A program made the position numbers and the translations under genes. A stretch of 64,000 nucleotides of DNA from Hymenobacter actinosclerus (lineage in GTDB: Bacteria; Bacteroidota; Bacteroidia; Cytophagales; Hymenobacteraceae). Where the stretch lies: NCBI RefSeq assembly GCF_900111515.1, contig NZ_FOHS01000003.1, positions 434,001 through 498,000 on the forward strand. Direction: 5' to 3'. Positions 50,629-57,351 of the stretch are shown here, piece after piece. A model generated the notes under the pieces. It saw nothing but the letters and a program-made list of their open reading frames with translations, had not been told where the DNA came from and searched no databases. How positions within the stretch are numbered: the stretch's first letter is position 1; each line of letters opens with the position of its first letter.

Positions 50629-53126
50629 AGCTTCGCGCCTACCGACACCAGGAAGTTACGGGTGGCCTGGGGGAAGTACCAGTTGAAGGTTTGCGGGCGG
50701 CCATCGGCGCCGGGGTAGCCGTAGGTGTAGCCGTTGGCGGCGTAGCGGCGGTCGAGCACGTTGTTGACCAGCAGGCCCAGCTCGATTTCCTTCATGAACG
50801 CGGGCCGGATGGTGTAGCGCAGCCGGAAATCGAGCACCTGGTAGGGCTGGATACGGCGGTCCTGGCTCGTGGAGTTGTCGAGGTACTGGCGGCTGACGGT
50901 TTTGTAGAGCAGCGCCGCCCGCAGGCCCGGCACGGCGGCCAGCGGCTGGGCTTCGAGGGTGTGCGCCGACACCACGCTGGGCGAGTAGGAAATAGTGGTG
51001 GTGCGGGCCTCGGCGGCGGTTATGGGGTTGTAGTCGGCATCGTAGGTAACGGCGCGGTAGTCGAGGATGCGGTTACGGCTGAGCGTGAGGGTGCTGCTGA
51101 GGCTCAGGCGGTTCTGCAGGGCCGCGGCTGCGCCGGTCAGCTCCAGGCCGGTACGGTAGCTGCGCGGGGCGTTGGTGCGCAGGGCCGTGCCCACGTCGTT
51201 GAGCTGGCCGGTGGCTACCAGCTGGTTGCGGTAGTTCATGTAGAAGTAGTTGGCCTCGAAGCTCACCGAGCCACCGGGGCCCAGTAGGTTCACATCGGCC
51301 TGGCGCAGGCGGTAGCCGGCCTCCAGGTCGTGCAGGCGCTCGGCTTTGGCCCCCTGGTCGCCGGCCGGGCGGTCAGTGAAATCGGAACGCACCGGCTCGC
51401 GCTGGCCCACCGCGAAGCTGGCGTACAGCTGCTGGCCCTCGGAAAGCGCGAACGTGGCGCCGGCTTTGGGGTTGAAAAAGGTGTAGCGGGCGCGGGTGCG
51501 CACGTCATTCTGGTCGTCTTCGAGCCCATCAATGTTGTATTCAATGTGGCGCAGCTGCACGTCGGCGTACACGCCCAGCTTGGGCAGCAGCTGCCAGGTG
51601 GCGCGGGCGTAGGCGTTGTAGTCGGTTTTGGTGGCGTCGTTGAAGTAGTAGCGGTGGCGGATGTTGCCCGTGGAGGCAAACCGGGCCCAGATGACCTCGC
51701 CGTAGTGGTCATTGATAAAGCGGTTCCAGGCGCCGCCCACGGTGGCCTGCAGCCGGTCGTTGCTTTTAGGCTGGTAGTTAAGCGCGAAGGTGCCACCGTA
51801 GAAGTAGTTATCGAGGTACTTGCGGTCAATCAGGTCGGTGCGCTTGATGGTGGTGTCGCCGAGCGTGATATTGGGTAGCTGGTAGTTGGCCAGCTTGCGG
51901 TTGGCCCGGAAGCTCTCGTAGTAGCCCAGGCCGCGGGTCAGGTGCAGGGCCGCGCCCAGGCTCCAGTCGTCGCCCAAGCCCTGCGAGAGGTGCAGCTGGT
52001 AGTGGTTCTGCTGGTAGTTGTCGGTCTGGTTGTCGTAGGTGTAGGAGCTGTAGCGGCGGCCTTCGCGGCGCAGCCGGTCGGCATCATCCGGGCTCAGCTC
52101 GCCGTTGTCGATGAACTGCTGGAGCAGAGCTGCGTCGCCGGTAATGCCCGGTTCAGGCACGCCGTTCCAGGCCTGGTAGCTTTTCTCGCGGCCCGAAAAG
52201 GTGATGAACTTCACCAGCGTATTCTTCGCCTGGTAGCCCGCGGCCAGGTAGTACGACTTCAAATCTGAAGCCGCCCGGTTCATGTAGCCGTCGGTGTTGA
52301 TGCGCGAGAGGCGGCCATCTACCATAAAATGCTGGCCCAGCAGGCCGGTGCCGAACTGCACAGTGTTTTTCCAGGTGTTAAAGGAGCCGAATGAGTTGCT
52401 GGTTTCGCCGTAGGCCTCGCGGCGGTTGTCGAGGGTAGAGATGTTGAGGCTGGCTCCGAAGGCCGCCCCGCCGTTCTGGCTCGTGCCCACCCCGCGCTGC
52501 ACCTGCAGGCTGCTGATAGACGAAGCCAGATCGGGCAGGTTCACCAGAAACGAGCCGTGCGACTCAGCGTCATTCAACGGGATACCGTTGACGGTCATGT
52601 TGATGCCCGTGTTGCTGGTGCCCCGGATGCGGATATCGGTGTAGCCCACCCCCGCCCCGGCATCCGACGTCACTACCACCGAGGGCGTCTGGTCGAGCAG
52701 GTAGGGCAAATCCTGGCCGAAATTACGCTTGGCCAGCTCCTGCTTGCCGAGGTTGGTGTAGGCTGTGGCCGTGCGGTCGGAGGCGCGCTGGGCCGTTACC
52801 AGCGCGTCGCCGGTGAGCACGCCGCCGGGCTGCAGCCGGGCCGCTAGGCGCTGGGCCCCGGCCTGGCCCTGCAGGGTCTGCGCGAAGGGTTCGTAGCCGA
52901 CAAACGTGATGCGCAGCTCGTGCGAACCAGCCGGTACGGCGGGCAGGCTAAAGCCGCCGGCCGCGTCGGTGGCGCCGCTGGGCGTGCCGTCGAGCAGCAC
53001 GGTGGCACCGGGCAGCGGCTGGCCGGTACGGGCATCGGTAAGGGTGCCGGCCACGGGCCCCTGGGCCCAGGCCACGCCAGACGATAGCCCCAACAGGGCC
53101 AGTCCGGTGGTCAATACAGTTTTCAA
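50625..53126 (-). CDS. TonB-dependent outer-membrane receptor, TPP-riboswitch controlled
   Basis: Outer-membrane active transporter, probably for thiamine or a precursor because of the upstream TPP riboswitch. From TTG 53126 the 833-aa protein has a signal peptide (VLTTGLALLGLSSGVAWAQ), a carboxypeptidase-regulatory-like domain (about 22-100), a plug (LPYLLDQTPSVVVTSDAGAG..DIRIRGTSNTGINMTVNGIPLND) and a 22-strand barrel ending FLVSVGAKL with an aromatic-rich C-terminus. A GTG at 53177 is rejected because it lies in the 5' arm of the riboswitch-linked hairpin. Confidence 0.9.
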   Translation of the reverse strand: MKTVLTTGLALLGLSSGVAWAQGPVAGTLTDARTGQPLPGATVLLDGTPSGATDAAGGFSLPAVPAGSHELRITFVGYEPFAQTLQGQAGAQRLAARLQPGGVLTGDALVTAQRASDRTATAYTNLGKQELAKRNFGQDLPYLLDQTPSVVVTSDAGAGVGYTDIRIRGTSNTGINMTVNGIPLNDAESHGSFLVNLPDLASSISSLQVQRGVGTSQNGGAAFGASLNISTLDNRREAYGETSNSFGSFNTWKNTVQFGTGLLGQHFMVDGRLSRINTDGYMNRAASDLKSYYLAAGYQAKNTLVKFITFSGREKSYQAWNGVPEPGITGDAALLQQFIDNGELSPDDADRLRREGRRYSSYTYDNQTDNYQQNHYQLHLSQGLGDDWSLGAALHLTRGLGYYESFRANRKLANYQLPNITLGDTTIKRTDLIDRKYLDNYFYGGTFALNYQPKSNDRLQATVGGAWNRFINDHYGEVIWARFASTGNIRHRYYFNDATKTDYNAYARATWQLLPKLGVYADVQLRHIEYNIDGLEDDQNDVRTRARYTFFNPKAGATFALSEGQQLYASFAVGQREPVRSDFTDRPAGDQGAKAERLHDLEAGYRLRQADVNLLGPGGSVSFEANYFYMNYRNQLVATGQLNDVGTALRTNAPRSYRTGLELTGAAAALQNRLSLSSTLTLSRNRILDYRAVTYDADYNPITAAEARTTTISYSPSVVSAHTLEAQPLAAVPGLRAALLYKTVSRQYLDNSTSQDRRIQPYQVLDFRLRYTIRPAFMKEIELGLLVNNVLDRRYAANGYTYGYPGADGRPQTFNWYFPQATRNFLVSVGAKL

Positions 53127-53150
53127 GTGTGAAAAATGAAAAAGTGGAAC

Positions 53151-53181
53151 GGGCCCGGGGCCAGGGGTCGGCCCCACGGGC
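53151..53181 (-). promoter_or_regulatory. Expression-platform hairpin between riboswitch and receptor gene
   Basis: On the minus strand GCCC-GT-GGGGCC (53181-53170) pairs with GGCCCCGGGC (53162-53153), leaving a 2-nt bulge, and a T-rich stretch follows near 53136-53145. It may act as a TPP-dependent terminator or block the translation start. Confidence 0.6.
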
Positions 53182-53199
53182 TTTTCGCTCGCGGATCGT

Positions 53200-53300
53200 T
53201 TGTTCCCTTCGCCGGCATTACCCGGATCAGGTTCAATGGGTATGATCTCAGCCTTATTGCCGCCCGATTATTCGTCGCGCAGCCTGGGGCACCCCTAAAC
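53200..53300 (-). promoter_or_regulatory. TPP riboswitch (THI element)
   Basis: The minus strand reads AGGGGTGCCCC, then GGCTGAGATCATACCC, then GAACCTGATCCGGGTAATGCC, GGCGAAGGGAAC. These are the conserved helices and the thiamine-pyrophosphate-sensing CUGAGA and GAACCUGAUC...AAUGCC blocks, in the right order. It precedes the TonB receptor by about 75 nt. A weak -7 (TACCTTCG, 53315-53308) lies just upstream. Confidence 0.92.
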
Positions 53301-53543
53301 TCTGCGGCGAAGGTACACCGCGAAATCTGGTTTCAGCCAGCCAGGCGCTGCCAGCCGGCGCAAAAAAGCCTGGCGGCTTCGTTTTCTACTGGCAATCAGC
53401 TATCTTAGAAATACGCCCCGCCTGCTGCGGCGTCGCGGCCCCCAAGCCGGCGCCGGCAGAAACCAGGTGGGGCGGCTGCCCGTTGCAGTAAATAGCCCGT
53501 CCGGTTCCGGAGCCCTTCCCGCCCCTCTTCAGCCTCCCGCGCC

Positions 53544-53777
53544 ATGTCCGTTCCCAGCCTCCTGTATATGCTCGTCGCGCTTATTTTCGCCGCCTTTGTC
53601 CTGCTGATGCCCGGCCGCCGCGTCCGCCGCCCGCCGGCTCCCGGCAACGACGACGACAGCGGCGGCGGCGAACCGCTCGACGACGGCCTGCCCGATTTCG
53701 ACCTGCCCCCCGGCATCTCCCGCCCCATCAACGACTGGGAACCCGACTACAACCGCCGCCGAGTGGATAGCTTTTAG
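53544..53777 (+). CDS. Small single-TM protein with acidic tail (77 aa)
   Basis: One N-terminal TM helix (LLYMLVALIFAAFVLLMPG) followed by Arg-rich RRVRRPP and an acidic/Pro/Gly tail (NDDDSGGGEPLDDGLPDFDLPPGISRP). No catalytic motif. It looks like a small inner-membrane protein. The minus-strand frame over the same DNA is a shadow. It ends in a heptamer repeat and a 67-bp palindrome. Confidence 0.68.
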   Translation: MSVPSLLYMLVALIFAAFVLLMPGRRVRRPPAPGNDDDSGGGEPLDDGLPDFDLPPGISRPINDWEPDYNRRRVDSF

Positions 53778-53946
53778 GGATTAGGGACTTAGGACTTAGG
53801 GCTTAGGACTTAGAAAAAGAACGGTCATTCTGAGCGGAGCGAAGAATCTCGCGTGCAATGGTAACTCTTTAGTAAGGGGTTACCATTGCACGCGAGATTC
53901 TTCGCTCCGCTCAGAATGACCGTTCTTTTTCTAAGTCCTAAGCCCT
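53775..53946. repeat. 67-bp perfect inverted repeat, GTCATTCTGAGC family, with heptamer-built outer arms
   Basis: Arms 53798-53864 and 53880-53946 are perfect complements with a 15-nt loop. Outer part of the arms: (AGGGCTTAGGACTTAG) heptamer-type units; inner part: GAACGGTCATTCTGAGCGG and GAATCTCGCGTGCAATGGTAA. More TTAGGGA/TTAGGAC units lie at 53775-53797. It sits between convergent genes. Confidence 0.95.
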
Positions 53947-53951
53947 GACGA

Positions 53952-54380
53952 CTACAAATCCCTGGCCATCAGAATGTATGGCTCGGTGCCGCGGTAAAGG
54001 CGGTTGCCTTCGGGCTCCAGCTTGAAGGCGCGGTAGAAAGCCTCATTTACGGCGCGGGCGTCGCACCAGAGGCGGCGGGCGCCGTGGCGGCGGGCCTCGT
54101 TGATGACGTGGCGCAGCAGCTGCGAGCCGATGCCCTGGCCCTGGCAGTCGGGGCGGGTGGCGAACTTGCGAAACCGGGCCACGCTGCCATCAATAAACAG
54201 CGAAATAACCGACACAAGCTTGCCGTTGCGGAATGCGCCGAAGTGCAATCCGGCCTCGTCGTTGCCGAGCTTGATGTAGGCTACCGGCTCGCCCGGCCAC
54301 AGCACCTGATGGCGCAGCTCGTAGGTATCGGCCGCCGCAATGGCCCGGATGGTGATGTCGGAAGTGGTGGTATCAGGCAA
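53952..54380 (-). CDS. GNAT N-acetyltransferase
   Basis: 142-aa acetyltransferase. The GNAT fold shows ITIRAIAAADTYELRHQVLWP at the start and the acetyl-CoA loop RPDCQGQGIGSQLLRHVI, then EPYILMARDL at the end. The TTG at 54380 is chosen: it overlaps the upstream epimerase stop (54373-54375) by 8 nt, a sign of translational coupling. A longer frame to 54788 runs antiparallel-like through the epimerase and is rejected. Substrate unknown. Confidence 0.82.
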   Translation of the reverse strand: MPDTTTSDITIRAIAAADTYELRHQVLWPGEPVAYIKLGNDEAGLHFGAFRNGKLVSVISLFIDGSVARFRKFATRPDCQGQGIGSQLLRHVINEARRHGARRLWCDARAVNEAFYRAFKLEPEGNRLYRGTEPYILMARDL

Positions 54381-55251
54381 CGGTGAGGCTGTAAGAAGTG
54401 ATAAACTGCTGGCCGGCTTCCAGACGGAGGATGCCCTGCTTGTCGGCCAGCTCGACGGGGCCGCCCACGTGGCCGGCCAGGCCCTGCCAGGGCTCAATGC
54501 AGACGAACTCGGCACCCGCCCCCGCCGTCCAGAGGCCCAGGTAGGGGAAGCCGTCGAAACGGGCCCGCACGCTGTGGCCCGAGCGGCGGCTGCGCAGCGT
54601 GAGGCTGGTAAAATCGAAGTGCTGAAACACCAGCGCATCCTGGGAAAACAGCTCGTAGCTGAGCGGCAGCACTGTTTCGTGGCGCAGCAGCGGCGCGGTT
54701 TCGCCACTGAACAGGCCGTTTTGCAGCAGGTGCCGGTCGAGGCTGACCGGATGGTCGAATACGAATTCGTAGTCTTCGAACGTCTCATCGGGCAGCAGCG
54801 GGCAGCGGAAGGCCGGGTGCGCCCCGATGCTGAACAGCAGCTCGTCGGAGCCGGGGTTTTCGACCTCCCAGCCTACCGTGAGCGTGGTGCCGGCCAGCCG
54901 GTAGCTGATGCGCAGCGCGAACCCAAACGGGTAAACTGCCCGGCTGGCGGCATCGTCGCGCAGCTCAAACGTCAGCTCGAAGGCGCTACGGTGCAGCAGG
55001 GCAAACTCCTGGTCGCGGGCGAAACCGTGCTGCCCCATTTCGTACGTCTGCCCCTGATGATGATACTGGTTGTCGGGCAAGCGGCCGACAATGGGGAACA
55101 AAACCGGTGCGTGCCGCCCCCAATGCGCCGGATCAGCCTGCCAGATGTATTCCAGCTCGCCGGCAGCATCGAGGTAGACAAAGCTGGTTAGCTCGGCCCC
55201 TAGGGTATTTATCTGAACGCGACACTGCTCGTTTTCGAGGGTATACATCAT
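54373..55251 (-). CDS. Aldose 1-epimerase family protein (LacX-like)
   Basis: Interconverts alpha/beta sugar anomers. The 292-aa beta-supersandwich protein keeps the two histidines (GQHGFARD about residue 74; GAHPAFRCP about 142) and the glutamate in VCIEPWQG (about 261), positions used for catalysis in the family. The second ATG of an ATG-ATG pair could also start it. It is coupled to the GNAT gene downstream. A nested palindrome lies 5' of it. Confidence 0.87.
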   Translation of the reverse strand: MMYTLENEQCRVQINTLGAELTSFVYLDAAGELEYIWQADPAHWGRHAPVLFPIVGRLPDNQYHHQGQTYEMGQHGFARDQEFALLHRSAFELTFELRDDAASRAVYPFGFALRISYRLAGTTLTVGWEVENPGSDELLFSIGAHPAFRCPLLPDETFEDYEFVFDHPVSLDRHLLQNGLFSGETAPLLRHETVLPLSYELFSQDALVFQHFDFTSLTLRSRRSGHSVRARFDGFPYLGLWTAGAGAEFVCIEPWQGLAGHVGGPVELADKQGILRLEAGQQFITSYSLTVA

Positions 55252-55305
55252 TGGCAATCAACCAATTTTTTATTTGATTATCAATAACTTATGCAGGACA
55301 TTAAC

Positions 55306-55472
55306 CTAGAGCGTGCGGACAATTAGCAAGCTGTAACGCGAAGCGCTGCTTCGCGACCGTCTACACGGGCTTTAAGAGCGGTTTTCGTTCATGCCTTTCG
55401 CTCGGCTGCGAAGCAGCGCTTCGCGTTACTGGCTTTTGGCCGCTTTCCTCGCTAATTGTCCGCGCGCTCTAG
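55306..55472. repeat. Nested palindrome, MITE-like
   Basis: Outer 22-bp arms 55306-55327 and 55451-55472 (CTAGAGCGnGCGGACAATTAGC, one mismatch) enclose a perfect 22-bp inner pair 55333-55354 / 55408-55429 (GTAACGCGAAGCGCTGCTTCGC, partly self-palindromic). Total 167 bp. It is unlike the GTCATTCT family. Terminal inverted repeats plus small size suggest a MITE or similar non-autonomous element; no transposase is nearby. Confidence 0.75.
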
Positions 55473-55534
55473 TCATAAGTCGACACGTTACCGGGCAAAA
55501 AACGGTAGCGGCTCCAGAAAGTTTCCTGAGCCAT

Positions 55535-56083
55535 TCATTGGGTCTGGGGCTGTTGGCGGAGTAGCTCATTAACATGCGAGCAGGCCTGTTCGAAGCGCTG
55601 GACGGGCGGGCCGCTTATTTCCACAAAGTTCGACAACTGGTGGCGGAGTTCGCGCTGGTAGAGGGCGAAAAAGTGGGCCCGGTGCTCAGGCTGTGGGTGC
55701 TCGCGCAACGGATCGGCCTCCCAGGGCAGGTCCACAGCGAGTAGCAGTACCAGGTCGTAATGTTGTTGCGCGATGCGGCGCAGAATCCAGTCGGGGCAAG
55801 TGCCAAAAGCATGCTCGGCCCAGATTTTTATCACCAGCAAATCCGTGTCGCAGAATACCAGCGGCCGGCCCAGGCGCCGGGCTTCTGCTTCTGCCCGCAC
55901 CTCGGCTCGCAGTTGGCCCCGGGCAATTTCCTCCAGATCGGCCAGGGTATAGGCCGAGCCGTGCGCCGTGAGGTAGTCGCGGGCGTACTCGGGGGCCCAG
56001 GCGGTGCGAAAGTGTTCGGCCAGCAGCCGGCTAAGGGTGGTTTTGCCCGTCGATTCGGGTCCGGTAAGAGCCACGCGCAGCAT
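55535..56083 (-). CDS. NadR-like nicotinamide-riboside kinase/P-loop ATPase
   Basis: 182-aa P-loop kinase with GPESTGKTTLS (residues 8-18), the NadR-type WAPEYARDYL and FCDTDLLVIKIW motifs. It corresponds to the C-terminal ribosylnicotinamide kinase part of NadR without the nucleotidyltransferase or regulator domains. Upstream on the same strand (65 nt) is PnuC, so NAD precursor salvage is the best reading. A thiamine kinase role is less likely by sequence. Confidence 0.8.
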   Translation of the reverse strand: MLRVALTGPESTGKTTLSRLLAEHFRTAWAPEYARDYLTAHGSAYTLADLEEIARGQLRAEVRAEAEARRLGRPLVFCDTDLLVIKIWAEHAFGTCPDWILRRIAQQHYDLVLLLAVDLPWEADPLREHPQPEHRAHFFALYQRELRHQLSNFVEISGPPVQRFEQACSHVNELLRQQPQTQ

Positions 56084-56148
56084 CAGCGGGCGGTTTCGGA
56101 AATCGAAAAATCAGATAACATGAGGCGGAAAGGTTGTGTCATAGCAGG

Positions 56149-56775
56149 TCAGGCAGGAAGAGGTAGGGAGCGGGCGGCATTTTTTCGCAGGGCCCGGCGC
56201 CACTCCACGTAGCCGTACACGGCCAGGGCCAGGTAGAGGGCATAGAGGGCGCTGACTGCGTATAAGTGTTTATACCACAGGATAGGCACGAAAATAATAT
56301 CGACGACTATCCACACAAACCAATTTTCCAGGCGCTTACGAATCAGCAGAAACTGGCCTGCCAGGCTGCCGGCCGTGGTGAAGGCGTCCCAGTGCGGCAG
56401 CGTAGCGTCGGTGTGGTGCAGCAGGTAGTAACCCACGGCCAGCGTGTAGGCCGCCACGAAAGCCGCGCAGCCAGCCCACTCGCGGACAGGCGTGTGCGTT
56501 ACAGGTAGCTCAGCTGCGTTGCGGCCCCTATAAAGCCACTGGTACCAACCCACGGCGGCCAGCACGATAAACACCACCTGCAAAAAAACATCGGAGTACA
56601 GCGTAGCCTTCGTGTACACTACCACAAACAGCCCGCAGCTGACGATGGCCACTGGGAAATTCCAAAGCGACTCGCGGGCCGCCAGCCACACGCAGGCGAA
56701 GCCCGTAAGCACGGCCACCCATTCGAGCGGACCGTTGCCGGCCGCCGCGGTCCAGAATCTGTAGAGCTCTTCCAC
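56149..56775 (-). CDS. pnuC: PnuC-family nicotinamide riboside transporter
   Basis: 208-aa membrane protein with about seven TM helices and the PnuC signatures GWYQWLYRGR (about 70-80) and NWFVWIVVDIIFVPILWYKHLYAVSALYA. PnuC proteins carry nicotinamide riboside; Bacteroidota PnuT relatives carry thiamine. Its partner is a NadR-like kinase, which favours riboside uptake. No riboswitch was seen upstream. ATG 56775. It diverges from the rhodanese gene. Confidence 0.88.
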   Translation of the reverse strand: MEELYRFWTAAAGNGPLEWVAVLTGFACVWLAARESLWNFPVAIVSCGLFVVVYTKATLYSDVFLQVVFIVLAAVGWYQWLYRGRNAAELPVTHTPVREWAGCAAFVAAYTLAVGYYLLHHTDATLPHWDAFTTAGSLAGQFLLIRKRLENWFVWIVVDIIFVPILWYKHLYAVSALYALYLALAVYGYVEWRRALRKNAARSLPLPA

Positions 56776-56883
56776 TTCCGTTTCAGCTGGTGAATTGCGC
56801 CGGCACCTTTTGGGGCCGGTTGGCCAAAGCTAACCAGCGGCGGGGTAATTTTACGGCTGATTCCGCTTTTCCCCTGCCTATCG

Positions 56884-57207
56884 ATGCTGCCCGAACTCAC
56901 GCCCGAAGCCCTGCACGCCCGCCTGCAAAGCGGCGAAAACCTCCAGCTCATCGACGTGCGCCAGCCCGAAGAGTTCGACTTCTGCCGCATAGCGGGCAGC
57001 CTTTTGATTCCGCTGGGCGAGCTGGCCTCCCGCGCCAACGAGGTGCCCGACGACCGGCCCGTGGTGCTCATCTGCCACCACGGCGTGCGCTCGATGCAGG
57101 CGTTGGCCTACCTGCAGCACCGCCACGAATACACTAACCTGCTGAACCTGCGCGGCGGCATTGATGCCTGGAGCCGGCGCGTGGACAGCTCGGTGGCGCT
57201 GTATTAG
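56884..57207 (+). CDS. Rhodanese-domain protein
   Basis: 107-aa single rhodanese domain with active-site Cys64 in the CHHGVRS loop. It could move sulfane sulfur. The start LTPEALHARLQSGENLQLIDVRQPEEF matches GlpE/PspE-like members. A -7-like TAATTTTA (56846-56853) precedes it. It has no signal peptide, so it is cytosolic. It is followed by a palindrome with a T7 run before hrpB. Confidence 0.9.
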   Translation: MLPELTPEALHARLQSGENLQLIDVRQPEEFDFCRIAGSLLIPLGELASRANEVPDDRPVVLICHHGVRSMQALAYLQHRHEYTNLLNLRGGIDAWSRRVDSSVALY

Positions 57208-57228
57208 GGTTTGCGGCCGGTTGCTATA

Positions 57229-57339
57229 AGAGGGTCATGCTGAGCGCAGTCGAAGCATCTCTACCGCTTCGTTGTACCGATTGGATGAGTGTTGCGGTAG
57301 AGATGCTTCGACTGCGCTTAGCATGACCCTCTTTTTTTG
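57229..57339 (+). terminator. 39-bp palindrome with T7 run, GTCATGCTGAGC...GCATCTCT subtype
   Basis: Arms 57229-57267 and 57294-57332 pair with one mismatch and are followed by TTTTTTT. This is the clearest case in which a family member is a textbook intrinsic terminator. It sits between co-directional rhodanese and hrpB genes. Confidence 0.88.
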
Positions 57340-57351
57340 AACCCTCAGCCT

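Noticed and set aside
53405..53731. 108-codon minus-strand frame over the small TM protein
   Set aside because: Low-complexity Arg/Gly/Pro product; the plus-strand frame has a proper TM helix and a sensible acidic tail.
54381..54788. Longer N-terminus for the GNAT protein at 53952
   Set aside because: This part overlaps the epimerase gene in another frame and reads as Cys/Arg/Thr-rich shadow. A coupled TTG start at 54380 explains the gene better.
56149..56775. Calling pnuC a thiamine transporter because a TPP riboswitch is near
   Set aside because: The riboswitch belongs to a separate transcription unit 2.8 kb away, and the gene's immediate partner is a NadR-like kinase; nicotinamide riboside remains the better call.
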